NCBI GenBank assembly: GCA_949291555.1 | Contig: CASEWE010000005.1 | Location: 186,001 to 250,000 of the forward strand | Length of the DNA stretch: 64,000 nucleotides | Direction: 5' to 3' | DNA from: an uncultured Bacteroidales bacterium | GTDB taxonomy: Bacteria > Bacteroidota > Bacteroidia > Bacteroidales > P3 | Part shown: positions 1 to 8,475 of the stretch, piece after piece | How the letters are laid out: every line of letters starts with the position of its first letter | How positions within the stretch are numbered: position 1 is the stretch's first letter | Notes under the pieces: model-generated | Databases searched by the model: none | The model's input: the letters and a program-made list of their open reading frames with translations, nothing else | Told to the model about the DNA's origin: nothing | Position numbers and translations under genes: made by a program

Positions 1-1
1 C

Positions 2-1006
2 CACCCCACGCCCGACCGCGACGACTGCAAGCTCATGGTCGTGGACCGGAAAAAGCAGAAAATAGAACACAAGACCTTTAAAGACATTCTAAAATACTTC
101 GGGGAAGGCGATGTCTTCATCCTGAACGACACGCGCGTTTTCCCGGCCCGCTTGGCCGGAGAAAAAGAGAAGACCGGAGCCATGATTACCGTGTTCCTGC
201 TGCGCGAACTCAACCGGGAATCGCTGCTATGGGACGTCTATGTGGATCCTGCGCGGAAAATCCGGATCGGGAACAAGCTTTACTTCGGCGAAAACGACGA
301 ACTGGTGGCCGAAGTCATCGACAACACCACATCCCGGGGGCGGACCTTGCGATTCCTCTACGACGGCCCTTACGAGAACTTCAAGGCCCTGATATACAAA
401 CTGGGCGAAAGCCCGCTTCCCGACCACATCCTCCAGGTACGCAAAGTGGAACCCGAAGACGCGGAAAACTACCAAACCGTTTTCGCTGCCAAGGAAGGCG
501 CCGTCATGGCGCCCACGGCGGGGCTCCATTTCAGCCGATCCTTGCTCAAGCGCATGGAAATCAAGGGAATCAATACCGCTTTCATTACCCTTCATTGCGG
601 GTTGGGAAATGTGCGCGACATCGATGTGGAAGACTTGACCAAGCACCGGGTCGATTCCGAAGAGCTTCACATCGAAGATGGAGCCACCCGCATCGTAAAC
701 AAAGCCATCGACGAGAAGAAGAAAATCTGCGCCGTCGGCACTTCGGTAATGAAAGGCATTGAAAGTTCGGTCTCTTTTTCCGGGAAACTGAAACCTTTCG
801 ACGGATGGACCAACAAGTTCATCTTCCCCCCTTACCAGTTCAGCATTGCCAACTGCATGATAAGCAATTTCCACGCCCCGCTTTCATCGCTTTTCATGTC
901 GGTTTGCGCCTTTGGCGGCTACGACCTGATCATGCAGGCCTACCAGGAAGCCATTGAAAAGAAATACCGCTTCCTTACTTTCGGCGATGCCATGCTAATC
1001 CTTTAA
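2..1006 (+). CDS. queA: S-adenosylmethionine:tRNA ribosyltransferase-isomerase (5' end outside window)
   Basis: QueA transfers and isomerises the ribosyl part of S-adenosylmethionine onto 7-aminomethyl-7-deazaguanine in tRNA, giving epoxyqueuosine, the penultimate step of queuosine synthesis in the cytoplasm. The frame is open to the window edge, and the residues before the first ATG (position 35) fit the family N-terminus (HP..DRD..KLMV), so the true start lies upstream. Family motifs visible are [52 protein letters not shown] and FISNFH-like ISNFHAPLS. The C-terminus (GDAMLIL) is complete. ispD follows after 3 bp, so the two are probably co-transcribed. The identification is secure; only the N-terminal dozen or so residues are missing. 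Confidence 0.96.
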   Translation, partial: HPTPDRDDCKLMVVDRKKQKIEHKTFKDILKYFGEGDVFILNDTRVFPARLAGEKEKTGAMITVFLLRELNRESLLWDVYVDPARKIRIGNKLYFGENDELVAEVIDNTTSRGRTLRFLYDGPYENFKALIYKLGESPLPDHILQVRKVEPEDAENYQTVFAAKEGAVMAPTAGLHFSRSLLKRMEIKGINTAFITLHCGLGNVRDIDVEDLTKHRVDSEELHIEDGATRIVNKAIDEKKKICAVGTSVMKGIESSVSFSGKLKPFDGWTNKFIFPPYQFSIANCMISNFHAPLSSLFMSVCAFGGYDLIMQAYQEAIEKKYRFLTFGDAMLIL

Positions 1007-1009
1007 GAA

Positions 1010-1744
1010 ATGTCCGGAAGCTTTTCCGAAGCCTATGCCGTCATTGTTGCCGGAGGGTCGGGAACACGCATGGAAAGTTCCCTGCCCAAGCAATTCCTGC
1101 CGCTTGCCGGAATACCGGTCCTTTTCCGCACTTTCAAGAAATTCGCCGCTGCCGGGATTTTCCGGGAAATCGTCCTTGTCCTGCCCGCTTCTTTTTTCCC
1201 GCTCTGGAAAGGAATAACCCAGAAGCAGGATCCGGAAGGCCTTTTCCCCTACAGGATCGCCGAAGGCGGCCGAACCCGGAGCCAATCGGTCTTCAACGGG
1301 TTATCGGCCTTGTTCCACGCGGTTCCTTCCCTTCCGGGCGATTCCGTGATTGCCGTGCACGATGGCGTAAGGCCTTTCGTCACGCCCCGGTTCCTATCTT
1401 CCTGCATCGAAGAGACCCGCATGAATGCCAGCGCAATCCCCTGCCTCGCGCCCCCTGAAAGCTTCCGCTACATGGAACCGGAGCCTAACCCGCAAGGGGC
1501 ATCGATATCGCTCGACCGCAAAAGGGTGCGCAGCATCCAAACCCCGCAATGTTTTTTCTTCTCCGAACTTTACCCGGCACTCATGAAAGCCGTGGAAGAC
1601 GGGAAAGAATTCACAGACGAGGCATCCTTGCTGGAATCCAACGGCAAAAAACTGCATCTTTCACCCGGCTTGGAGCAAAACATCAAAATCACCCGGCCTT
1701 TCGACATGGAAATAGCCGAATTCCTCGTGGAAAAAGGTTATTGA
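1010..1744 (+). CDS. ispD: 2-C-methyl-D-erythritol 4-phosphate cytidylyltransferase
   Basis: IspD couples CTP to methylerythritol 4-phosphate in the non-mevalonate isoprenoid pathway. The nucleotide-binding loop AGGSGTRM lies near residue 14, followed by the substrate-contacting PKQFLPL, and a DGVRPFVT segment in mid-protein; RSIQTPQCF and FTDEASLLE are the usual C-terminal landmarks. At 244 residues it is close to the family norm of about 220-240. It starts 3 bp after the queA stop codon, which suggests translational coupling within a queA-ispD-ruvC unit. There is no fused IspF domain, so the next enzyme of the pathway must lie elsewhere. Nothing unusual is seen in the active-site motifs. 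Confidence 0.95.
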   Translation: MSGSFSEAYAVIVAGGSGTRMESSLPKQFLPLAGIPVLFRTFKKFAAAGIFREIVLVLPASFFPLWKGITQKQDPEGLFPYRIAEGGRTRSQSVFNGLSALFHAVPSLPGDSVIAVHDGVRPFVTPRFLSSCIEETRMNASAIPCLAPPESFRYMEPEPNPQGASISLDRKRVRSIQTPQCFFFSELYPALMKAVEDGKEFTDEASLLESNGKKLHLSPGLEQNIKITRPFDMEIAEFLVEKGY

Positions 1745-1791
1745 ATACAGAAAACGCCCCAACCTCGGAGAAGAAAACAATCACCCGGAAA

Positions 1792-2391
1792 ATGGCAAGC
1801 GGAACAAAAACCATATTGGGAATCGACCCTGGAACGCGGCTTATGGGCTACGGCATCGTCCAACTGGACGGAAACCGGTTCTCTTTCGTGGACATGGGAG
1901 TCCTGGAAATGCGGAAGGAAGCCGATCCCTTGGCCCGGTTGGAAATGATCCACGAGGAGGTTTCCCGCATCATCCGCCTTCGGGAACCGGATTGCCTCTC
2001 CATCGAGACCCCGTTTTACGGCAAGAACCCGCAGTCCCTTATCAAGCTCGGACGAGCCCAAGGCGTTGCCATCGCGGCCGCCCTGTCCTTAGGCGTGAAG
2101 GTCTACGAATACGCCCCTTTGAAAATCAAGCAATCCCTCACCGGGAACGGTTCGGCCTCCAAAGAGCAAGTCTGCGCCATGGTTTTCCGCCTCTTGAACC
2201 TGACGCTCGAAAAGCCCCGTCACCTGGATGCCACCGATGCCTTGGCCGCGGCCATCTGCCACGGGCTTCATTGCAAGTTCGAAAATATCGAAGGGAACCT
2301 TCCCGCCGCGACAAGGCGCATACCCCGGCCCGGAAAGAAAAAAGAAAGCTGGGCGGATTTCCTCTCGCGCAATCCCGGCCGCATACGCTGA
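1792..2391 (+). CDS. ruvC: Crossover junction endodeoxyribonuclease RuvC
   Basis: RuvC is the Holliday-junction resolvase that works with RuvAB in homologous recombination. The RNase H-like fold is shown by GIDPGT with the first catalytic Asp (residue 12), SIETPFYGKN with the catalytic Glu, the DNA-binding LGRAQGVA helix, and the last acidic pair in HLDATDALAAAICH. The frame is open further upstream, but the ATG at 1792 gives a 199-residue protein of normal length beginning just before the GIDPGT strand; upstream residues overlap ispD and look non-coding. An in-frame TTG at 1741 is a less likely alternative. The tail after residue 170 is basic. It is the last gene of the forward queA-ispD-ruvC group; the next genes are reverse. 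Confidence 0.95.
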   Translation: MASGTKTILGIDPGTRLMGYGIVQLDGNRFSFVDMGVLEMRKEADPLARLEMIHEEVSRIIRLREPDCLSIETPFYGKNPQSLIKLGRAQGVAIAAALSLGVKVYEYAPLKIKQSLTGNGSASKEQVCAMVFRLLNLTLEKPRHLDATDALAAAICHGLHCKFENIEGNLPAATRRIPRPGKKKESWADFLSRNPGRIR

Positions 2392-2503
2392 CCTTCGCTT
2401 CCAACCACGGGGATGTCTTTCGAAAACACGCGATCCGACCGCTGGTCCGGGCCGCATCGGAGCCCCCTTGCAGGCATGAAGCATATTCCCGCTCGAACGC
2501 TCC

Positions 2504-2911
2504 TTACCCCCGCAAAGACTGGTATTCCGCCAGGATAGCCTGCGACAATTCCTTAAGCCTTTCTTCCGGCATTTTCAGTTTTTCCTTGCTGAAATCCATG
2601 TCGGAAACATGCCGCAGCGGAATGAGGTGGACATGCGCATGGGGAACATCGAGCCCGATGACCGAAACGCCGATTTTGGGAGCCGGGCATACTTTTATCA
2701 ACGCCTTGGCCACCTGTTTGGCAAATACCATCAGCGAGGACAGCTCCTCGTCTTCCAAATCGAACAAATAATCGGTTTCTTTCTTCGGAATGACCAATAC
2801 ATGCCCTTCCGCCACCGGGGCGATATCCAGGAAAGCCAAGTGGCGGTCGTCTTCAGCCACCTTGTAGCAAGGGATTTCCCCCGCTGCGATTTTGGAAAAA
2901 ACACTAGCCAT
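2504..2911 (-). CDS. HIT family nucleotide hydrolase/transferase-like protein
   Basis: A 135-residue protein of the histidine-triad superfamily, which cleaves or transfers nucleoside phosphoramidates and dinucleoside polyphosphates. It begins SVFSKIAAGEIPCYKV, the typical HinT/HIT start, and carries VLVIPKKE and the triad HAHVHLIP near residue 100, where the middle His forms the nucleotidylated intermediate. It lies 1 bp downstream of greA on the same strand, an arrangement I have the impression is common in Bacteroidota, so it is probably read from the greA transcript. The physiological substrate cannot be told from sequence. Confidence 0.93.
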   Translation of the reverse strand: MASVFSKIAAGEIPCYKVAEDDRHLAFLDIAPVAEGHVLVIPKKETDYLFDLEDEELSSLMVFAKQVAKALIKVCPAPKIGVSVIGLDVPHAHVHLIPLRHVSDMDFSKEKLKMPEERLKELSQAILAEYQSLRG

Positions 2912-2912
2912 C

Positions 2913-3383
2913 TTATCGGGTTATTTCAGTGATTTCAAAAGGAATGACCCCTGCCGGGACTTTCACGTCGACCTTGTCCCCCACCTGCTTTCCCAGAAGG
3001 CCCTGCGCAATCGGCGAACTGATGGAAATCTTGCCCGATTTCAAATCGGCTTCATTCTCGGGAACCAGCATGTATTTCATCAATGCCCCGTTTTTGAGGT
3101 TGCGGATCGTCACCACCGAAAGAAGCAGGACTTTGGATGTATCGATCTTGGACTCGTCCAATATCCGGGCATTCGCCAGTTCCATCTGCAATTTGGAAAT
3201 CTTCAACTCGCACAAGCCCTGCGCCTCCTTGGCGGCATCGTATTCGGCATTTTCCGACAAATCCCCCTTATCGCGGGCATCGGCTATCTGCTGCGAAATC
3301 CTCGGCCTTTCCACCTTGGTGAGAAATTCCAGCTCGTCTTTGAGCTTCTGCAATCCCTCCTTGCTGTAATACTTGATCCCCAT
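2913..3383 (-). CDS. greA: Transcription elongation factor GreA
   Basis: GreA enters the RNA polymerase secondary channel and stimulates cleavage of backtracked RNA. The 156-residue length and two-domain plan fit: an N-terminal coiled coil starting YYSKEGLQKLKDELEFL, with the acidic tip at ARDKGDLSENAEYDAAKE (the two acidic residues that coordinate Mg), then a C-terminal FKBP-like domain with ISSPIAQGLLGKQVGD. The initiator ATG at 3383 directly precedes the conserved first helix. It is followed after 1 bp by the HIT gene. Upstream on the same strand are a terminator (3468-3495) and a candidate small RNA, so greA must either have its own promoter between 3383 and 3468 or depend on read-through. 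Confidence 0.96.
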   Translation of the reverse strand: MGIKYYSKEGLQKLKDELEFLTKVERPRISQQIADARDKGDLSENAEYDAAKEAQGLCELKISKLQMELANARILDESKIDTSKVLLLSVVTIRNLKNGALMKYMLVPENEADLKSGKISISSPIAQGLLGKQVGDKVDVKVPAGVIPFEITEITR

Positions 3384-3467
3384 GTCGTTTTCTTTGCGGC
3401 CAAAGGCCTATCGTTATACTTCTCGGCTTCCCGCCTCGCATCCCGGCTTCGTACCGCCACGCGCAAT

Positions 3468-3495
3468 AAAGAAAAAGACCCTTTCAGCAAGGGTC
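3468..3495 (-). terminator. Intrinsic terminator ending the small-RNA unit
   Basis: On the minus strand a 7-bp stem GACCCTT / AAGGGTC with a 5-nt loop (arms 3489-3495 and 3477-3483) is followed by TTTTTCTTT. It lies upstream of greA and downstream of no protein gene, which is the main reason to suspect an independent small RNA here. Confidence 0.7.
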
Positions 3496-3580
3496 GTCCG
3501 CGTATTCGTTACGTACCTGTCTGCCGCTTGCCCCTGAAGCGGGACCTGCGCATTGCTTGGCTTCGAATTCTCTATTACAA
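3470..3580 (-). ncRNA. ffs: Candidate 4.5S/SRP-type small RNA
   Basis: A phylum-type promoter (3586-3616) and an intrinsic terminator (3468-3495) frame an RNA of about 110 nt with no reading frame. Its centre (3519-3549 read on the minus strand) contains CAGGTCC and, after a short hairpin, AAGCGGC, resembling the two sides of the internal loop of the SRP S-domain (CAGGUCC ... AAGCAGCC in E. coli). The tip can pair as GUCCC with GGGGC, and flanking pairs UGC/GCA and AUUCG/CGAAU extend one long hairpin, as in bacterial 4.5S RNA. The tip loop GCUUCA replaces the usual GGAA tetraloop and AGCAG reads AGCGG, so the assignment is tentative. Boundaries come from promoter and terminator only. Confidence 0.5.
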
Positions 3581-3585
3581 AATTA

Positions 3586-3616
3586 CAAAGATAACGGAAA
3601 GCGCCCGGCGAGCGAA
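3586..3616 (-). promoter_or_regulatory. Bacteroidota-type promoter for the small RNA
   Basis: Minus strand: -33 element TTCG (3613-3616), 19-bp spacer, -7 element TATCTTTG (3586-3593), one mismatch from the consensus TTTG/TAnnTTTG with ideal spacing. Transcription would start near 3580. Confidence 0.55.
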
Positions 3617-3776
3617 CGAACTGCCCGCTTGCTTGGCCGAAGCGCGTCCTATCTTCGTGCTGACAAAGATACCGTTGCAAAGGTAGGAATTTTTTCCGAA
3701 ACGGCACGCGCCGGAACACGAACCCGCACGCGCCGGCCAGCCTCCGGGCCGCGAGCCTTTGCCCCGGACTTCGCCC

Positions 3777-4307
3777 TTAAAAGTATTTCCGATCCAGCAG
3801 GGTCTTGGCGATGACGGCATCGCGCAGGGAAAACGGACGTCGGGCGTTCTTCCCTCCCGGGGCTTCCGGGCGGGCATCCTCGAGAGTCTTTCCCCGTTCC
3901 TCCTCCCGAACCGGGGAGAAGGCGTTTCCCGGCTCGAACCTTGCCGGTTCCAAGGAAATTTCCTCCACAATTCCCTCCCGATCTTTCTTCCGGCTGCCAT
4001 CTTTTCCTTGCATCAACGGCCGCGCAACTGACGCCGCAGGCTTTTCCGGGAAAATATCCCGCAGGGCCTCCTCGCCGGAACGGCTTCCGTCTCCCATCCC
4101 CGGACGGGACTTCCGCGAACGGGCGTCCTTCCGGAACGGCCCTTCCTGCTCCGCCCCGCCGCCAGCCGGAAAACGCTCCTTCCTGCCGGTTCCCGCCGGG
4201 GCCTTTTTCGCATCGGCCCCTTTCTTGCCTTTGGCCTTGAAGAAACTCCCCAGCCCGCTCAAAAGCCCAAGGAGCACTATGCCGATTATTTCCTCCAATC
4301 CATCCAT
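3777..4307 (-). CDS. Small membrane-anchored conserved protein of unknown function
   Basis: The 176-residue product begins with one hydrophobic segment (GLEEIIGIVLLGLLSGLGSFF, residues about 3-23), followed by a Lys/Ala/Gly-rich, low-complexity middle and a short C-terminal motif FSLRDAVIAKTLLDRKYF. That layout (one membrane segment, variable charged linker, a conserved end of the form F-LR-AVI---IL-RKY) is one I recognise from unannotated Bacteroidota proteins, which is why I treat this frame as real. ATG 4307 was chosen because it directly precedes the membrane segment; the frame stays open to 4370. I cannot assign a function. The linker is proline- and arginine-rich and probably disordered in the cytoplasm. 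Confidence 0.7.
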   Translation of the reverse strand: MDGLEEIIGIVLLGLLSGLGSFFKAKGKKGADAKKAPAGTGRKERFPAGGGAEQEGPFRKDARSRKSRPGMGDGSRSGEEALRDIFPEKPAASVARPLMQGKDGSRKKDREGIVEEISLEPARFEPGNAFSPVREEERGKTLEDARPEAPGGKNARRPFSLRDAVIAKTLLDRKYF

Positions 4308-4541
4308 ACCCTGAAATTCCAAAATCGCACCCCGAAACTGTCCGGCCGCCTTCCCTCCTGCAGGAAGCAAGTCCCGCGAACTTTTTCCAAATTTCCAGCC
4401 CGTTCCTTTCCGAAAGGCCGGAAAACTTTTGAAGCCTTCCCGGGAAAGCCCGAACAGAAACCGGAACAGTTTTCAAAAACGTTGCTAAGGTAGCATTTTT
4501 CCCTCTTCCGGCATTTTGAAAAAAAACGTAATTTTGCTTTT

Positions 4542-5027
4542 ATGTGGCAGAATTCCCCTTTGAAAAGCCTCTTCGGAGGCCGCCTTCCGGGCTGGAAAAC
4601 GGCGGCCAGGCTTGCCGCAAGCCTGCCGATGGGCCTTTGCTTTTTCCTTTGCAGCTGCGGGGATCCGGTTTCCTACGGCAACATACCCGATGAAACCATC
4701 AATTTCACCGTGTACCCGTACAGCCTCGACAACACCTTGATGGCCGTAGGAAATTACAAATACTTCCCTTACGGTTACAGCGGGGTCTTCGTTTACCATA
4801 TCGGGTACATGGACGAAGAATTCGTGGCCTTCGAGCAAGCCTGCCCCATCGACTGGGAAGACGGCTGCTATGTGGAGTTCGACCCGGAATCCAACCTGCT
4901 GAAGGGAACCCGGTGCCACAGCGAATTCGGGAGCTTTGACGGATTCTGCCGCACCGTCTCGGGTTACGCCCTGAAGAAATGCCGGATCACTTGGACAAGC
5001 AGCCAGACGTTCCAAGTCTCCAACTAA
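4542..5027 (+). CDS. Rieske-like-fold lipoprotein lacking the cluster ligands
   Basis: A 161-residue probable lipoprotein: the N-terminal hydrophobic run LPMGLCFFLCSC ends in a lipobox-like LCSC. The rest follows the Rieske plan (VAFEQACPID ... RCHSEFGSFDGFC ... YALKKCRI), with the two loops at about residues 98-102 and 124-135. A real Rieske site needs Cys-x-His in the first loop and Cys-xx-His in the second. Here the first loop has Cys without the His, and in the second the spacing is wrong, so a 2Fe-2S cluster is unlikely. Related cluster-less lipoproteins occur in Bacteroidales, as far as I know without a defined role. A TAATTTTG box ends only 5 bp before the ATG, so the mRNA might be nearly leaderless. 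Confidence 0.75.
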   Translation: MWQNSPLKSLFGGRLPGWKTAARLAASLPMGLCFFLCSCGDPVSYGNIPDETINFTVYPYSLDNTLMAVGNYKYFPYGYSGVFVYHIGYMDEEFVAFEQACPIDWEDGCYVEFDPESNLLKGTRCHSEFGSFDGFCRTVSGYALKKCRITWTSSQTFQVSN

Positions 5028-5202
5028 CCAGCATGACGGGAACAAGGGCCTGCATATGCGGGACATCCAGACGTTCCAAGCCTCCAACCAAAGCCGGCAA
5101 GGCTGCCGGGAAACAATGCGCCGCCCGCAAGACAAAAAAAAAGATGACAAACAGGCGCGAAAGCAATTTGACGCAAAAGACAAAACAGATAAAACCAACA
5201 TT

Positions 5203-5946
5203 ATGAAAACGAAAGCCTTTTTCCTCGCGGCTGCCCTCTGCGCCGGCTGCATCCATGCACACGCCAACGGCCCGATCACCATGGGCGATCTCACCAAGGC
5301 CCAGCAAGACAGCATCATCTTCGCTTTTCCCCAATGCACCCAGGGGACAATTTACCTGAAAGACGGCTCCATCATCAGTACTAAATTCAATTACAATTAC
5401 TACGAGCCGCAGGTGCTTTTCTGGAACGACAAGCCCGAATTTCCCGGCGACACCCTCAGGCGGCTCGACAACCTCGCCGAAGTAATCCTGCTCGAAATCG
5501 GCGACCGCAGCTTTGTCCCCGTGCTCTCCGGAATCGGCGAGGTAATCCTCAACAACAAGGTAAGCCTGGTGCAGACCAAAAAAGTCAATATCTCCGAAAA
5601 AAAGACCGGGGCTTACGGAACCGGGGGCTCGACCGCATCCATCCGCAACGTCTCCAGCATCAACAACAACGCCACCAGCGGCGGGAATTACACGGGGCAG
5701 ACCACTTTTGCTACGGTAAAATACGAATTTTCAAGCAATTCCGAGCTAACAGTCGACTACACGCTCTTCTTGATGAAAGACGGTAAAACCTACCCGCTCA
5801 CCAAGAAAAACTTATCCAAGCTTTTCCCGAAAGCCGCAGGTTTCGTGAAGCAATACCTCGAAGACCACAAGCCCGATCTGGACAACCCGGAAGAGATGCT
5901 CGACCTGGTGAACTTAGCCAACGCGAACGAGCAATCCGCGAAATAA
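5203..5946 (+). CDS. Exported protein of unknown function
   Basis: The ATG at 5203 starts a clean signal peptide (KTKAFFLAAALCAGCIHAHA, cleavage after HAHA), although the frame is open from 5056. The mature part, about 227 residues, begins NGPITMGDLTKAQQDS, contains a segment TIYLKDGSIISTKFNYNYY that looks like beta strands, a Ser/Asn/Gly-rich linker (about residues 140-170), and ends in a charged helix-rich tail with LKKNLSKLFPKAAGFVKQYLEDH-type spacing. I recognise no family. It lies 86 bp before porP but behind that operon's promoter, so it is probably transcribed separately. Periplasmic or outer-membrane location is inferred from the signal peptide only. Confidence 0.8.
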   Translation: MKTKAFFLAAALCAGCIHAHANGPITMGDLTKAQQDSIIFAFPQCTQGTIYLKDGSIISTKFNYNYYEPQVLFWNDKPEFPGDTLRRLDNLAEVILLEIGDRSFVPVLSGIGEVILNNKVSLVQTKKVNISEKKTGAYGTGGSTASIRNVSSINNNATSGGNYTGQTTFATVKYEFSSNSELTVDYTLFLMKDGKTYPLTKKNLSKLFPKAAGFVKQYLEDHKPDLDNPEEMLDLVNLANANEQSAK

Positions 5947-5947
5947 T

Positions 5948-5981
5948 TTTGCAGGAGACTTGCAAAAAATGGCTACATTTG
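5948..5981 (+). promoter_or_regulatory. Promoter of the T9SS operon
   Basis: TTTG (5948-5951), 22-bp spacer, TACATTTG (5974-5981): both elements match the Bacteroidota consensus, with a spacer 1 bp longer than usual. The porP start codon is at 6033, giving a leader of about 45 nt. Confidence 0.6.
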
Positions 5982-6032
5982 CAAAATGAACTGTAGTGTT
6001 TTTTCACAGGTCCAGAAGAACACCCTACCTAT

Positions 6033-7061
6033 ATGCCAGTAAACCAGAAGAATAATTTACTTCTTGCTTTTTCGTCCCCGCACAGGAAGGAAAAGGCGGG
6101 AAGGAAAAGAAAGTCTTTGACCTGGATGGCAGGGGTGTTCTTCTTCGCCTGTGTTTCCACGCTTTCGGCTCAGCAAGAGGGGAACCAGATCACGCAGTAC
6201 ATGTTCAACACGTACTCGTACAATGCGGGGTTCGCCGGAATGTCGAACGGAATAAACGCCTCCGTCCTGCACCGCCAGCAATGGCTCGGGTGGGGGAAAG
6301 GCACGGAAGAAGAGCACATAGCCCCCAACAGCACCATTTTGCTGGTGGACATGCCGATCAAGGCCGTAAAGGGCGGGGTCGGCGTGGAAATAGCTTCTTT
6401 CAACGCCGCTTACTACCGCGACGTGTTCGTGAAATTAGGCTACACCTACCATCTGCAGACCTCTTTCGGTCTCATCGGGATGGGGGTCAGGGCCCAGCTT
6501 GAAAGCAAAGGGCTGGATTTTTCAAAATTCAAGCCGGAAAACACTTCAGACCGGATACTGACCGGGAAACAGGAAGAAAATGCCGTGTACGGAGACGTAT
6601 GCGTAGGCTTCTACCTGATGGGGAACGAAAACTACTACGTGGGGATAGGCGCCAACAACCTGATAGCGCACGGGAGCGAAAAAATCAACCATCGTCCCTC
6701 CCGGACCCTGGTCCTCCACGGAGGGTACACGTTCCAGTTCCCCACCCTTCCCAAAGTGGAATTCACCCCGTCCACCTATCTGGAAACCGACTTCAGTACC
6801 CTCAACTGGAACATTTCCATGACAGGGACGTTCAACAAACGTTTCTGGGCCGGTCTCTCGTACCGCTTGCAAGACGCGGTATCGATCCTGGGCGGGATGA
6901 ACATAGGGAAACTGCAAATCGGGGCGGCCTACGACATTACCGCCTCGCGGTTGATAAAAGCCTCCTCCATCGGCGGGGCTTTTGAAATTTTTGTCCGGTA
7001 CTGCTTCGGCCTCGAAGGGGAAAAAGCGAATACCGAATACAAGAACGCCCGGTACTTGTAG
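6033..7061 (+). CDS. porP: PorP/SprF family type IX secretion outer-membrane protein
   Basis: PorP/SprF proteins are outer-membrane beta barrels of the T9SS; in Porphyromonas PorP precedes porKLMN exactly as here. After a charged leader and a hydrophobic signal segment (WMAGVFFFACVSTLSA), the mature protein starts with the family signature QITQYMFNTYSYNAGFAG, followed by LHRQQWLGW. The remaining sequence alternates polar and aromatic residues as in a barrel, with repeated Gly-Tyr turns. The 342-residue length is typical. The N-terminal region before the signal segment is long (about 30 residues), so initiation could be somewhat downstream. It heads a five-gene operon ending at a strong terminator at 12002. 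Confidence 0.93.
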   Translation: MPVNQKNNLLLAFSSPHRKEKAGRKRKSLTWMAGVFFFACVSTLSAQQEGNQITQYMFNTYSYNAGFAGMSNGINASVLHRQQWLGWGKGTEEEHIAPNSTILLVDMPIKAVKGGVGVEIASFNAAYYRDVFVKLGYTYHLQTSFGLIGMGVRAQLESKGLDFSKFKPENTSDRILTGKQEENAVYGDVCVGFYLMGNENYYVGIGANNLIAHGSEKINHRPSRTLVLHGGYTFQFPTLPKVEFTPSTYLETDFSTLNWNISMTGTFNKRFWAGLSYRLQDAVSILGGMNIGKLQIGAAYDITASRLIKASSIGGAFEIFVRYCFGLEGEKANTEYKNARYL

Positions 7062-7101
7062 AAGGCCGGAATATTTGTGTCACACTATTAACTGTCATAC
7101 G

Positions 7102-8475
7102 ATGAAAAGAGTAGCGAGTCTGTTAGATGTGCGGAACTTGACCGTTCTGGCTGTCGCGGCCATCCTCCTCTGGGGCTGCGGCAATTCCGGAAACGGGGAA
7201 TTGGTCGGCGTGCAAGGGCGGCAGAACGTGGGAACCCAGATCCCGTTCGGGATGGTTTATGTGCCGGGAGGCAGCTTTGTGCTGGGCTCGGGCGGATTCG
7301 ACCCTGCTTACCAGATGTTGAACATGAAAACGGTTACCATCAGCGACTTTTTCATGGACGAGACCGAAATCACCAACAACGAGTACCGGCAATTCGTGGA
7401 ATACGTCAAGGAATACCACATACGCAGGCTGCTTGCTGAAAACGGCATCGAAGGCTTCCAGATAGAGTCCGAAGACGAGGACGCGGAACCGCAGATCAAC
7501 TGGAAGACCAAAATCCGGATGACGCCGGAAATGGACGAAGCCGTATCCGAGCTCTACCTCCCGGTAGAAGAACGGTTCGCCCACCGGAAAGAAATCGATG
7601 TCAGGAAACTGAACTACGAGTACTGGTCTTTCGACTACCAATCGGCTGCCCGCAAGTATTGGGACGATGAAGACGGGATGCCGGACGACGGCACTTACTA
7701 CGGCGCGTTCGTCAACCGGCCCCAATCCATGCGCTCGCGGCAGCAATTCGTGCAACGCCACGTGGTGAACGTGTACCCGGACACGCTCTGCTGGATTTTC
7801 GACTGGTCCTATTCCTACAACGACCCCATGGTGGCCGGCTATTTCAGCAGCCCCATGTACGACCACTACCCGGTAGTCGGCGTGAACTGGAAACAAGCGG
7901 AGGCTTTTTGCAAATGGAGGAGCAACATGTACAACGAATACATGGCTTCGAAAGGCTACCCGACCGCGCAGGAATTCAAGCTTCCCACCGAAGCCCAATG
8001 GGAATACGCCGCCCGCGGCGGCCTGGATGCCAGCCCTTATCCCTGGGGCGGGAATTACGCCCGCAACATCAACGGCTGCCTCTTGGGCAATTTCAAGCCC
8101 GGACGCGGGGACTATGCGGCCGACGGCTCCCTCTATCCTTGCATCGTGGCCCATTACGCGCCCAACGATTACGGGTTGTACGACATGATGGGGAATGTGG
8201 CCGAATGGTGCATCGATGCCTACGATGAATCCATCGCCAACAACCTCGACTTCAACCCGGCATACCTCTACGATGCCCGGCCGGAAGACGGGATCGGGCT
8301 CAAACGCAAAGTGGTAAGGGGCGGCTCGTTCAAGGACTTCGCCGATTTGTGCAAGGTATACTACCGCTCGTTCGAATACCAAGACACCTGCAAGTCCTAC
8401 GTGGGCTTCCGTTGCGTCCAGCCGTTGCTCGGCAGCGGAATGCTGCAAGGCGGAAGCGGCTCGAACGTTTATTAA
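7102..8475 (+). CDS. porK: T9SS ring lipoprotein PorK/GldK
   Basis: PorK forms, with PorN, the large periplasmic ring attached to the outer membrane in the T9SS. The ATG at 7102 gives a lipoprotein signal ending in the lipobox LLWGC, then ELVGVQGR, the usual PorK mature start. Most of the protein is an FGE-sulfatase/SUMF1-like domain: PGGSFVLGS, FMDETEITNNEYRQF, PVVGVNWKQAEAFCKW, KLPTEAQWEYAARGG, YDMMGNVAEWC and VRGGSFKD. The catalytic cysteine pair of formylglycine-generating enzymes is not obvious, as expected for this structural subfamily. At 457 residues it is of normal size. Its last codons and stop are duplicated 66 bp downstream (8450-8542). Confidence 0.95.
   Translation: MKRVASLLDVRNLTVLAVAAILLWGCGNSGNGELVGVQGRQNVGTQIPFGMVYVPGGSFVLGSGGFDPAYQMLNMKTVTISDFFMDETEITNNEYRQFVEYVKEYHIRRLLAENGIEGFQIESEDEDAEPQINWKTKIRMTPEMDEAVSELYLPVEERFAHRKEIDVRKLNYEYWSFDYQSAARKYWDDEDGMPDDGTYYGAFVNRPQSMRSRQQFVQRHVVNVYPDTLCWIFDWSYSYNDPMVAGYFSSPMYDHYPVVGVNWKQAEAFCKWRSNMYNEYMASKGYPTAQEFKLPTEAQWEYAARGGLDASPYPWGGNYARNINGCLLGNFKPGRGDYAADGSLYPCIVAHYAPNDYGLYDMMGNVAEWCIDAYDESIANNLDFNPAYLYDARPEDGIGLKRKVVRGGSFKDFADLCKVYYRSFEYQDTCKSYVGFRCVQPLLGSGMLQGGSGSNVY

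Larger units (their letters stand above)
3384..3776. other. Intergenic region upstream of greA
   Basis: Besides the small-RNA unit, two more -7-like boxes occur on the minus strand 14 bp apart: TATCTTTG (3664-3671) and TACCTTTG (3678-3685). Neither has a convincing -33 element. No protein-coding gene is supported here. Confidence 0.5.
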
